Source: an uncultured Marinomonas sp. | GTDB taxonomy: Bacteria; Pseudomonadota; Gammaproteobacteria; Pseudomonadales; Marinomonadaceae | Direction of reading: 5' to 3' | Assembly: GCA_938009755.1 (NCBI GenBank) | Contig: CALLIL010000103.1 | Span: 1-55,213, forward strand | Length of the DNA: 55,213 nt | Shown here: positions 8,381 through 16,689 of the stretch, piece by piece | How positions within the stretch are numbered: position 1 is the first letter of the stretch | How the letters are laid out: every line of letters starts with the position of its first letter | The notes under the pieces: generated by a model | Databases searched by the model: none | Seen by the model: the letters and a program-made list of their open reading frames with translations, nothing else | Told to the model about the DNA's origin: nothing | Program-made: the position numbers and the translations under genes

Positions 8381-9556
8381 ATGATTTTTACATCTTTATT
8401 TCGTCACCTTGCTCCTACATCCAAGCACACTATTGCCATGCTTCGTCCACTTTGCCTTGTTTCCCTCAGCGCGTTCACCATTAGCTGTAGCCTAAACGAA
8501 GTCGATCACTCGAATGATTTTGAAAACAATGGCCGAGACGAAACCGCCCTTAAGCGCGACACACTTTATCTACAAGAGAGCCTTCCACCTGGACTACCTT
8601 ACCCTGACGCAGAATTTGAAGCGGGCTTACAGCAACAACTTCGCTATTTGAACCGAATTTCTGACAAGCAATACTCACTTGAAGGTACAAAAACCAATAC
8701 TGCCGAGCTCAGAATCGTCGCCAACGAAATCCAACAATGGCTACAAGACCCAACTTACCAGCCTAACCTGATCGCTCATCAACTCGCAGGACAAGACCAA
8801 AGAGGCAATGTTCAGATTACCGGTTATTACGTTCCGATTTTACCGGTTCGTCATTTACCTAATGAAGTCTTCCGCTACCCGCTTTATCGAAAACCAAAAC
8901 AGCGAGACGCGCAAGGTAACCTGCCTTCTCGAGAACAAATTGATTTTGAAAGTGCCCTTGCTGGGCAAGGTTTAGAAATTGCTTATACTGCGAGTTTAGT
9001 CGATAACTTCTTTTTGCATGTTCAAGGTTCTGGCGTTGTGGAATACGAAGATGGCGAGCGAAAACTGCTGTCTTGGGGCGGCGTCAACGGCCACCCTTAC
9101 CGCAGCATAGGAAAGGTACTCATTGAAAAAGGTGAGATTGATCGCGCCGACATTTCAGCCCAAAGCATTCGTCAATGGTTAGCCGATCATCCAGAAAGAA
9201 ACCAAGAAATATTGTCGACCAATCCTAGTTACTTGTTCTTCAGTGAAGGACCTGAGAAACCGGTTGGTGCCGCCAATGTTCCATTAACGCCTTTGTACTC
9301 GGCGGCAGTAGACCCAAAAGTCATTCCGCTAGGCGCCATCTTGCTCTCAAAAGCCCCAAAGCTGGACTTCGAAGGCAACTTGGTTGGACATGAATTTCGC
9401 CTCTTGCTAGCACAAGATAAAGGCGGCGCGATTAAAGGCTCAGGTCATATAGATTGGTATCAAGGCATTGGCGCAGAAGCCCGCTTTCACGCAGGACAAC
9501 TGAAACACTTCGGCAAGGTTTGGTTACTGTTACCGCCAAAAAATGGGACACAATAG
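8381..9556 (+). CDS. mltA: Membrane-bound lytic murein transglycosylase A
   Basis: Lytic transglycosylase that cleaves the glycan strands of peptidoglycan to 1,6-anhydro products at the outer membrane. 391 residues; the MltA beta-barrel domain spans about 100-280 (GYYVPILPV, LHVQGSGVV) and the C-terminal 3D domain carries the catalytic Asp region in DKGGAIKG...DWYQG. The N-terminus is a signal sequence ending in SAFTISCS, a poor but possible lipobox. A second in-frame ATG at 8438 would start nearer the hydrophobic core; neither start has a strong ribosome-binding site, so the start is uncertain. The gene converges on tonB with only 12 bases between stops. Confidence 0.85.
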   Translation: MIFTSLFRHLAPTSKHTIAMLRPLCLVSLSAFTISCSLNEVDHSNDFENNGRDETALKRDTLYLQESLPPGLPYPDAEFEAGLQQQLRYLNRISDKQYSLEGTKTNTAELRIVANEIQQWLQDPTYQPNLIAHQLAGQDQRGNVQITGYYVPILPVRHLPNEVFRYPLYRKPKQRDAQGNLPSREQIDFESALAGQGLEIAYTASLVDNFFLHVQGSGVVEYEDGERKLLSWGGVNGHPYRSIGKVLIEKGEIDRADISAQSIRQWLADHPERNQEILSTNPSYLFFSEGPEKPVGAANVPLTPLYSAAVDPKVIPLGAILLSKAPKLDFEGNLVGHEFRLLLAQDKGGAIKGSGHIDWYQGIGAEARFHAGQLKHFGKVWLLLPPKNGTQ

Positions 9557-9568
9557 TTGGGCGTTTTT

Positions 9569-10453
9569 TTAACGGTAATCGCTCAACTTAAAAGACACAG
9601 GCAAATTAATCAGCATTTCCGTTTCCGTCATGTCTTCATGAAACTTCGGTAATGGCGTCGATTTTTTCACTGTGTCTAGTGCGGCCTTATCTAAACGCTT
9701 ATAGCCAGAGCTTTTGGTGATTTTAAGATCCGACACAGAACCATCGGCATAAGCAATAAACGAGAGATGCACAACGCCTTCTTCATTGCGTCGACGTGAT
9801 GCTCTTGGGTAACGCTGATTGCTCGCTAATAGTGCATTTAGTTCTGTGTAATAGCTGATTTTGGCGCCCGGATTACCACCTGTACTGGCCGTATTTCCTG
9901 TGCCTGTTGTGACTTTTTGATTCGCTGCTGATGGCGCTGAAACAGGTTTTACTGTTTCTTTTACGATAGGCTTTTCAATAGGTTCAGGCTCTTCAATTGG
10001 CTCTGGTTCAACCACAGGTTCTGGTTTAGGCTCGACTTTAGGAGTCGGCTCTGGTGCGACAATCTCCACAGGCGACTCCTGTTTAACTTCAACAGGCTCA
10101 GGAATGTCCACCACTTCTGGCTCGACAATCGGTTCAGGCTCCACAACCTCAGGTTCAATAATTTCTGGTTCAATTGGTTCAGGCTCTTTAACCACTTCAG
10201 GCTCAACTTCCGGCGGTGTTTCCACTACCTCTTCTGTCGGCTCTTTGGCCTCAAGAACCTCTTCTTGAGCGACGGTTGTTTCTTCAGCCACACCAAGATC
10301 ACCCACCATTCCGAGGCCAAATTCGATGCCTTGGAAACCTGCATTCTGACTGCCTTCAATCGGCTTAGGATCATAAAAAGCCACATAAAAAGCGCCCGCA
10401 TGAAGGGACACAGCCAAACCAATCGCAACAAGCCAATGACGAATACCCATCAT
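9569..10453 (-). CDS. tonB: TonB energy-transducing protein
   Basis: Inner-membrane protein that spans the periplasm and transmits proton-motive force to outer-membrane siderophore and vitamin receptors. 294 residues: an N-terminal anchor (HWLVAIGLAVSLHAGAFYVA) with the conserved His in SLHAG, a very long Pro/Glu/Val-rich linker (about 65-180), and a C-terminal TonB domain (about 205-294) with the YP motif in NQRYPRASRRR. The linker's Pro-Glu/Pro-Val repeats are typical of a rigid rod. It is the last gene of exbB-exbD-exbD-tonB and starts at an ATGA overlap with the second exbD. Fur control is expected from the operon promoter. Confidence 0.9.
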   Translation of the reverse strand: MMGIRHWLVAIGLAVSLHAGAFYVAFYDPKPIEGSQNAGFQGIEFGLGMVGDLGVAEETTVAQEEVLEAKEPTEEVVETPPEVEPEVVKEPEPIEPEIIEPEVVEPEPIVEPEVVDIPEPVEVKQESPVEIVAPEPTPKVEPKPEPVVEPEPIEEPEPIEKPIVKETVKPVSAPSAANQKVTTGTGNTASTGGNPGAKISYYTELNALLASNQRYPRASRRRNEEGVVHLSFIAYADGSVSDLKITKSSGYKRLDKAALDTVKKSTPLPKFHEDMTETEMLINLPVSFKLSDYR

Positions 10454-10881
10454 GGTGTTTCTCGCTCAAGTTGTGTGGCTAAGCTCACTTTGGTCAACCC
10501 AGCCAAACGAATTTGATCAAAAATCGGACGCAATTTTTCCAATGGAATATCACCATCGGCTTTCACCTGCACCCAGAATGAAGTTGGATTCGGATCAGAC
10601 GAGAACGCCTGCTCCAGATAGTCCTGCGCGTCTTCTACGGGCATTTCAATATCATCTATATAGAGGCTTTCATCGACACCAACGACGATCTCAACATTTG
10701 GATCGCTTGCGGCGCGCGTATCGTTAATCGAATGGGGCGGCACCACAGGAATAGGGTCTGCTTTGCGAATCTGACCGGCGACCATAAAAAACACCAACAT
10801 CAAGAAAACGATGTTGATCAAAGGCACCATGTTGTCATCGTCACCCGCTTTTCTGGCGGCGTATTTTTCCCCTATGTTCAT
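10450..10881 (-). CDS. ExbD-family protein lacking the proton-carrying Asp
   Basis: Second ExbD/TolR-family subunit of the operon, 143 residues: a short cytoplasmic head, one membrane helix (about 19-40) and a periplasmic domain. In ExbD and TolR the helix begins PLIDVVF and the Asp carries protons. Here it reads VPLINIVFLMLVFFMV, with Asn23 encoded by AAC, so the key residue is lost. The protein is otherwise intact and overlaps both neighbours by ATGA, so it looks expressed. A mixed ExbD pair with one active Asp is a reasonable inference; a regulatory or structural subunit is the alternative. Confidence 0.85.
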   Translation of the reverse strand: MNIGEKYAARKAGDDDNMVPLINIVFLMLVFFMVAGQIRKADPIPVVPPHSINDTRAASDPNVEIVVGVDESLYIDDIEMPVEDAQDYLEQAFSSDPNPTSFWVQVKADGDIPLEKLRPIFDQIRLAGLTKVSLATQLERETP

Positions 10882-11318
10882 TTGGACTCCGCTGTCGAGT
10901 TCTCAGACGTAGCAAACGCGTTAGCAATGGAAACGGACTCTGCGCCGTGTAGTTTTAGCTGATCCGCCAGACGCAATAAGGTTTGAAGCGTGACGCCGTC
11001 TTCCGCTTTGATGATGAAAACACCGTCATTATGATCGCTTACCAGCTGCTGAAAACGCGCTTGATCTGAAAACGAAACAGCGCCATCTTCCAACCAAACT
11101 TGGTCGTCATTAAGCTTGAGCGTAAGAATGAGATTGTCTTTTTCTTCTGTGTCTTTTGGCTGCTCATTCGTTGTCACAGACAAGGGCGTATCAATAATAC
11201 GCCAAGGCACAAAACTTGAGGTAAGCATGAAAAACAACAAAAGAATAAACACCACATCGATCAGTGGCGTTAGAGTAATGGCATTTTTGCGCTTGGGTTG
11301 AGACAGGTTAAGCGACAT
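10878..11318 (-). CDS. exbD: ExbD biopolymer transport protein
   Basis: Proton-channel partner of ExbB in the TonB energising complex, 146 residues from the chosen start. The start at 11318 (MSLNLSQPKRKN) gives the normal short basic head; an upstream in-frame ATG lies inside exbB and gives an atypical extension. The single membrane helix has the canonical TPLIDVVFILLLFFMLTSSF with Asp21, equivalent to Asp25 of E. coli ExbD. The periplasmic domain follows. It overlaps exbB by 11 bases and the second exbD by 4, so translation is coupled. Confidence 0.9.
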   Translation of the reverse strand: MSLNLSQPKRKNAITLTPLIDVVFILLLFFMLTSSFVPWRIIDTPLSVTTNEQPKDTEEKDNLILTLKLNDDQVWLEDGAVSFSDQARFQQLVSDHNDGVFIIKAEDGVTLQTLLRLADQLKLHGAESVSIANAFATSENSTAESK

Positions 11319-12009
11319 GCAAGGTCTCTTGCACCGCTTCCACTTCAACCATTTCAGCTAAGGCTTTTGCTTCTTTACTGGTAAACACCTGCGTAACCGC
11401 ATCGTTCATATTGTGTGCAATACGCTCTACTTTACGTTCTAGCCAGCTTTGCAATGTCACCACAGGAATCGCCACAGCCAAACCCACGGCTGTCGTCAAC
11501 AAGGCTTGCCAAATACCACCAGATAACACAGAAGGATCAACCTGACTGCCTGCGCCTTCCATTTGTTGGAACGCGGTAATCATCCCCAAAACGGTGCCCA
11601 GCAAACCCAATAACGGGCTTAATGTGGCGATGATTTCTAAAGGACGCAGAAAAGAACGTAATTGGCTCAACTGATTCATCGCGAGACGCTCGGACTCTTC
11701 ACGAATTAATTCTACTGTTGAATTAGCGGCTAAAAGCGCGTCCATCGTATAAGCGACGACGGCATCAATTGGGCGTTTTGGCTTCAATTTTTCAAGGGAT
11801 TTTTCCGCCGCGCCATTGCGCCATTCTGTTAGTGCTTGTTCAGATGTTTTCATGCTTTCGGCTTGTAATGATGCGAACTGCCATAGCTTTAAAAGCACGA
11901 TGGTTAGGGCAATCACTGAGAAAACCATTAGAATCCAAACAACCGGCCCACCGACTATTAAAAAATCGATTATCTTCTGCTGTACTGAATCTACTGCAAC
12001 GTCTTCCAT
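11308..12009 (-). CDS. exbB: ExbB/TolQ-family proton channel protein
   Basis: Pentameric inner-membrane channel subunit of the TonB system, 233 residues. Three membrane helices are seen at about 17-40, 125-150 and 165-190; the helix 2-loop-helix 3 region PLLGLLGTVLGMITAFQQM and the TAVGLAVAIPVV segment are diagnostic of the MotA/TolQ/ExbB family. AGGAGT precedes the ATG. Being followed by two exbD genes and tonB, rather than tolR-tolA, identifies it as ExbB. It is the first gene after a promoter with a Fur box. Confidence 0.9.
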   Translation of the reverse strand: MEDVAVDSVQQKIIDFLIVGGPVVWILMVFSVIALTIVLLKLWQFASLQAESMKTSEQALTEWRNGAAEKSLEKLKPKRPIDAVVAYTMDALLAANSTVELIREESERLAMNQLSQLRSFLRPLEIIATLSPLLGLLGTVLGMITAFQQMEGAGSQVDPSVLSGGIWQALLTTAVGLAVAIPVVTLQSWLERKVERIAHNMNDAVTQVFTSKEAKALAEMVEVEAVQETLHVA

Positions 12010-12061
12010 TGAATACTCCTACCGAATGCTGGTATCAAATAATTTTGATAATAAATCATGC

Positions 12062-12094
12062 GGCAATGATAGTTATTCTCAACTTTGTTTTCAA
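12062..12094 (-). promoter_or_regulatory. Fur-box promoter of the exbB-exbD-exbD-tonB operon
   Basis: On the minus strand, TTGAAA (12094-12089), a 17-base spacer and TATCAT (12071-12066) form a promoter. GAGAATAACTATCATTGCC at 12080-12062 matches 13 of 19 bases of the classical Fur consensus and covers the -10 element, so iron-dependent repression is expected. Confidence 0.75.
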
Positions 12095-12128
12095 TAGATA
12101 GAGCAGATATCCGTCATTAAAATGGCTT

Positions 12129-13469
12129 TTAAACTAAGCTGAGCTCAACCTTCTTCATTACATTTCGGTACATGCTCCACGCACATAAACCTGCAAGTAA
12201 ATTACCGATAAGCACACCAATGAATAGGCCATTCAAACCGCCTAATTCGGAGCCAATCCACAAGCAAGGCAAAAAGAAAACGAATAGACGCAAAGCTGAA
12301 ATGGTTAAGCCCGTGTAGGATTTGCCTAACGCATTTGCAACCGACACCATGAGCATGCAAACGCCAAGCGAACCAAGGCTGATTGGCACCAGCGTCAAAT
12401 GCCACGCCAAAATGTCTGAAATCGCCTGTTCACTGCTCATCAGCTCCGCTAGAAAACCTGAAGCGAAGAAGGTAACGGCAGCAATCACACTTTGAGAAAT
12501 AAGAATAAATCGACACGCAATGGCAACAAGAGAGCGGATGTCTTGAGTATTTTTTGCGCCTAATAAGCGTCCAACCATTGGCGGTATCGACATCGTCAGC
12601 GCCAACACTGCGACGATCGAAAGAAATTCAAAGCGGGAGCCCAGCGCCCAAGAAGCCACCGCCGCCGCGCCAAACCCTGCGATCAGTTTTGTCGCCAACA
12701 TAGAAGACAAAGAAGGCAACAATTGACTCACCATGGCAGGCCCCATGATGTGGCCAATCGCAGCGAGGCTTTGCCTAAGATGCAAGTCTTGCCAATCAAA
12801 GCTTGTCCAGTGTTTACGCATCACAATCGGCATTACAATCGACGTACCAACAGCAAACGAGATCGACGTCGCGATGGCTGCGCCGTTCAAGCCTAAATCT
12901 AAGGCAAAGATAAAAATCGGATCCAATATTAGGTTTAACATGCTGGTGACGACCATCATGATTCCCGGCAAAAATGTATTGCCGTTGGCTCGACAAATGC
13001 TGTAGAAAAAATACGCCTGAGCACCAACCCACGCGCTCAATAACCAATGTGGCCAGTAATCGTCTATGACGGGAAACACGTCATCTGACGCGCTTAACAA
13101 GATCAAAATAGGCTGACGTAAAAGCCATATCAAAACACAAAACACCGCAACGCCAACACCGCCAATTAACAACACCAAGCCGCCTAATTGTTTGGCATAT
13201 CGCACATTATTGGCTCCTAAAGCGCGCGCAATAATGGCCGTTGTTGCGATCCCCAAACCCACCTGCAAACCAATCACTAACATTTGCAGTGGCAAGGTAA
13301 AACCTTGAGTCGCCAAAGGCAAAACGCCCAATTGACCAATAAAAGCACTGTCTACCATTTGGAAACTCATGAGTGACAAAATGCCGAACAGCATAGGCCA
13401 CGTCATGGTAAAAAGCTGTTTCGCCAAAGAAGGCGTCGTTGAAGAAGATGCAGAGGCGCTAGAAGACAT
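12129..13469 (-). CDS. MATE-family efflux transporter (DinF/NorM type)
   Basis: Inner-membrane multidrug/toxin extrusion transporter of 446 residues with twelve hydrophobic segments in two homologous halves. The N-terminal half starts LFTMTWPMLFGILSLMSFQMVD followed by a GQLG motif (AFIGQLGVLPLA), a hallmark of MATE proteins. Such proteins export cationic compounds in exchange for sodium or protons. The substrate cannot be read from sequence. It stands alone, between the exb operon and an MFS exporter in the same direction with a 115-base gap, and may be transcribed separately. Confidence 0.85.
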   Translation of the reverse strand: MSSSASASSSTTPSLAKQLFTMTWPMLFGILSLMSFQMVDSAFIGQLGVLPLATQGFTLPLQMLVIGLQVGLGIATTAIIARALGANNVRYAKQLGGLVLLIGGVGVAVFCVLIWLLRQPILILLSASDDVFPVIDDYWPHWLLSAWVGAQAYFFYSICRANGNTFLPGIMMVVTSMLNLILDPIFIFALDLGLNGAAIATSISFAVGTSIVMPIVMRKHWTSFDWQDLHLRQSLAAIGHIMGPAMVSQLLPSLSSMLATKLIAGFGAAAVASWALGSRFEFLSIVAVLALTMSIPPMVGRLLGAKNTQDIRSLVAIACRFILISQSVIAAVTFFASGFLAELMSSEQAISDILAWHLTLVPISLGSLGVCMLMVSVANALGKSYTGLTISALRLFVFFLPCLWIGSELGGLNGLFIGVLIGNLLAGLCAWSMYRNVMKKVELSLV

Positions 13470-13584
13470 ACGTTTGTGAAACCTATTTTTGGTTCGTAAG
13501 AAAATACGCGAAATTCTACCTTATTTTCATGACAGTGAGTGACGAGGTTTGTTCTTTCGCTCCTTAATTACCATGAAATGCGCC

Positions 13585-14817
13585 TTACTCTGTGTCTCGA
13601 TATCGATTGCCATAAACCAATGACACTAAGGCAATAAGCGTCAACACGACAAAACCACTCGCCAATGGCATCACGGTAAAATCATAAAATTGGCCAATTA
13701 GGGTAGAAAAAACAATGGCGATTAAACTGGATAAAGACGAAATAAGAGAAGCGCCTAAGCCTGCGGTTTTGCCTAATGGCTCCATTGCCATGGCATTTAC
13801 ATTACCAAAAATCATACCGAGACAAGAAAACATCACCATGCCCAATGCCATGAACAGAATGAATGGTGGAACACCATTATAGAAAAAAGACAAACCTAGC
13901 AATAAGCAAGATGCGGTTAATAAAATAGTCAGCGCCATGGTGACACAAGCTAGCATGCCCACTCTTTGGACAATTTTGCCATTGGAAAAACTGATAACTG
14001 AAGAGCCAATGGCGAGCATGGCAAAAAATAGCGGGAAGCGGTCGCCCGTGTCGTACACATCTTGAAATAAAGATTGTGCCGTACTGATATGCAACATCAA
14101 TCCACCAAAGATGGCCCCTAACAACAGCGTAAATGCCATCACGTCGCGACGACTTATTATGAGTATTACGTCCTTTATCAGTCGTTTTCGATTCAGCGCA
14201 ATACGGTTTTCTTTGGTCAGTGTTTCAGGCTGTCGTAACATTAACCAAAGGCCCGCGAGGGAAGCCTGCACGATCAATAACACAAAGATCCAGCGCCAAT
14301 CCGCCACTTGCAAAACCAACAATCCTATCGATGGCGCCAACAAGGGCACCAGCATAAACACCATCATCACAAAGGACATAATGCGCGCCATGGCAGCGCC
14401 TTTGTACATGTCACGAATCAAGGCTCGCGAGGCAATTTTCGGCCCAGCCACACCAAAACCCTGAATCATACGACCGACTAAAAACATGGTAATAGACGTT
14501 GCAGATAATGCGATGACCGAGCCAATAATATAAATCCCAATGCCCAGAATAATGCTTTTCTTGCGACCAATGGCATCTGATAAAGGTCCAAAAACAATCT
14601 CACCAAACACCATACCAAGGATCATCGCCGAGACGATCCATTGCGTTTTCTGATAATCCGTTATGGCTAAGGATTCCGCAATATTCGGAAATGCAGGCAA
14701 CATGGCGTCCAAACTCAACGCCGTCAATGACGTTAGTAACGCAAACAGCGCCACCAGCTCTCGCTCAGATAAACGCTTAATAGTTTGTCCTATACTAGAA
14801 GAGGAAGGAGTCGACAT
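13585..14817 (-). CDS. Bcr/CflA-family MFS drug exporter
   Basis: Major facilitator superfamily transporter, DHA1 type, 410 residues with twelve predicted membrane segments. The loop 2-3 motif GPLSDAIGRKKSIILG and motif C-like GFGVAGPKIASRALIRDMY point to the Bcr/CflA subfamily, which exports bicyclomycin, chloramphenicol or related small molecules. The specific substrate is unknown. It is divergent from the CPA2 antiporter with 154 bases between the starts, enough for two promoters. Confidence 0.85.
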   Translation of the reverse strand: MSTPSSSSIGQTIKRLSERELVALFALLTSLTALSLDAMLPAFPNIAESLAITDYQKTQWIVSAMILGMVFGEIVFGPLSDAIGRKKSIILGIGIYIIGSVIALSATSITMFLVGRMIQGFGVAGPKIASRALIRDMYKGAAMARIMSFVMMVFMLVPLLAPSIGLLVLQVADWRWIFVLLIVQASLAGLWLMLRQPETLTKENRIALNRKRLIKDVILIISRRDVMAFTLLLGAIFGGLMLHISTAQSLFQDVYDTGDRFPLFFAMLAIGSSVISFSNGKIVQRVGMLACVTMALTILLTASCLLLGLSFFYNGVPPFILFMALGMVMFSCLGMIFGNVNAMAMEPLGKTAGLGASLISSLSSLIAIVFSTLIGQFYDFTVMPLASGFVVLTLIALVSLVYGNRYRDTE

Positions 14818-14971
14818 GCATAACCTTATCGCAGTGAAAAATGGCCTTCAGTCTACGCGCTGAAGGAGATCTAGGCAAAATACCAGCTGCGCATTATGAA
14901 CTATTTTCGTATGATGACTCTTGGTTAATTTACTTTGCTTTTCATTTACCTTGACCACTTAGAAGGACTGT

Positions 14972-16555
14972 ATGGAATTTACTTGGATTTTATTCGCGTT
15001 TGTTTGTGGTCTCGCTGTTAAATTAATTAATTTACCTCCTTTAATTGGCTTTTTATCCGCTGGTTTTTTACTGAATTATTTGGGCTACCAAGCCAGTAGC
15101 GTATTGGATTCATTGGCCGACATTGGCATCACCTTGATGCTGTTCAGCATCGGTTTGAAACTGCACGTCAAAGATTTACTTAAACGAGAAGTCTGGGTGT
15201 CGACGCTCAGTCACATGAGTATTTGGACACTGCTTTTTGGCGGCATTGCCTTATTACTTGGCGTATTGAGCTTGCCTTACTTTGATGTATTGGATATTAG
15301 AACCGCCGCATTGCTAGGCTTTGCGTTGAGTTTTTCCAGTACGGTTTGTGTCATGAAGCTCTTGGAAGAAAGCGGTGAGCTGAAAACCCGTCACGGCCAA
15401 TTAGCGCTTGGTATCTTGGTTATGCAAGACATTGTCGCCGTGATTTTTCTTGTTGCCGCAACGGGACACATCCCTTCTATTTGGGCCTTGGGTTTATTTG
15501 GGTTATTGCTGATTCGCCCGGTTATCAACAAAATCGTAGACAACGTTGGTCATGGAGAAATGCTGCCTTTAACCGGCATTGTTCTCGCCTTAGGCGGCTA
15601 TGAATTATTTTATTTGGTCGGTGTGAAAGGCGACCTTGGTGCACTGATTCTGGGGATTTTATTAGCTTCTCACTCCAAAGCATCCGAAATGAATAAGTCA
15701 CTGATGAACTTTAAAGATTTATTCTTAATCGGATTTTTCTTGTCGATCGGCTTTACCGCATTACCGACACTCGAAATGATTGGCATGAGCTTACTGATTA
15801 CTTTAGTCATCTTGCTGAAGTTCACACTCTTCTTTGTTTTCCTCACCAAACTCAAGCTGCGTGGTCGAACGTCTTTTCTTTCCGCGTTAATTTTATCGAA
15901 CTACAGTGAGTTTGGCCTAATCGTCGTTGCCTTGAGTGTCAGCAATGGTTGGCTTCATAAAGAATGGCTTGTGGTTCTCGCTCTCGCGGTGTCTTTTTCT
16001 TTCGTTATTACCAGCATTATTTACCGTCAATCCCATCGCTTATATCGTAATAATAAAGAGACAATTCGCGGCTTTGAAACAGCGGATTGCCTACCAGAAG
16101 ATGTCTTCACTCAACCTAAAAACGCAGAAGTGTTGATCGTTGGTTTAGGTCGAGTCGGTCGCGGTGCATTCGATTCAGTCAAAGCCCTTATTGATCATCG
16201 AGTCGCAGGAATGGACGCAGACAGGAATCGCATAAAATTAATGCAGGAAAGCGATGACAACGTCTTTTATGGTGACGGTGAAGACGCGGATTTATGGGAG
16301 CGTTTTGATACCTCAAAAATTCAGTTAATCATGTTGGCGTTACCGATTGCAGAAGACAGCATCAATGTCTCCATTCAATTACGCAAAGCCAATTATCAAG
16401 GCCACATCGCCGCCATCGCTCGTTATCAGGATGAACGAGACATATTGCTTGCCTCTGGTATAGACAATGTTTTCAATGTTTATACCGAAGCAGGTACTGG
16501 TTTCGCCGAAGAGAGCTTGACGCTTATTAGAACAACAGAAAATACAATGGCTTGA
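14972..16555 (+). CDS. CPA2-family cation/proton antiporter with TrkA-N domain
   Basis: Monovalent cation:proton antiporter, 527 residues. The first 370 residues hold about twelve membrane helices with the Na_H_Exchanger fold (SFSSTVCVMKLLEE is the unwound-helix region). The cytoplasmic tail, about 385-500, is an RCK/TrkA-N nucleotide-binding domain with VLIVGLGRVGRG and the acidic end of the second strand. The lack of a TrkA-C domain and the order resemble the YbaL/KefB group. The substrate is probably K+ or Na+; sequence alone does not decide. AAGGA precedes the ATG. Confidence 0.85.
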   Translation: MEFTWILFAFVCGLAVKLINLPPLIGFLSAGFLLNYLGYQASSVLDSLADIGITLMLFSIGLKLHVKDLLKREVWVSTLSHMSIWTLLFGGIALLLGVLSLPYFDVLDIRTAALLGFALSFSSTVCVMKLLEESGELKTRHGQLALGILVMQDIVAVIFLVAATGHIPSIWALGLFGLLLIRPVINKIVDNVGHGEMLPLTGIVLALGGYELFYLVGVKGDLGALILGILLASHSKASEMNKSLMNFKDLFLIGFFLSIGFTALPTLEMIGMSLLITLVILLKFTLFFVFLTKLKLRGRTSFLSALILSNYSEFGLIVVALSVSNGWLHKEWLVVLALAVSFSFVITSIIYRQSHRLYRNNKETIRGFETADCLPEDVFTQPKNAEVLIVGLGRVGRGAFDSVKALIDHRVAGMDADRNRIKLMQESDDNVFYGDGEDADLWERFDTSKIQLIMLALPIAEDSINVSIQLRKANYQGHIAAIARYQDERDILLASGIDNVFNVYTEAGTGFAEESLTLIRTTENTMA

Positions 16556-16689
16556 TAAACCACCCTATACAAAACATTACTGCCGAATGATGAAAAAGCT
16601 GTACAATTTATAACCTTAATTCGCGTTATAATATGGAAAAACCATTTAAAAACTAAAGCAGCAATAGACGTACGCTTTAGGGAGAGCAG

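Noticed and set aside
9961-10206. Leu/Ser-rich open frame on the minus strand inside tonB
   Set aside because: It is a frame shadow of the Pro-Glu repeat codons of the TonB linker, not a separate gene.
14830-14870. CTTCAG/CTGAAG hairpin in the MFS-CPA2 divergent gap
   Set aside because: Six-bp stem with no T run and no clear promoter relation; too weak to annotate.
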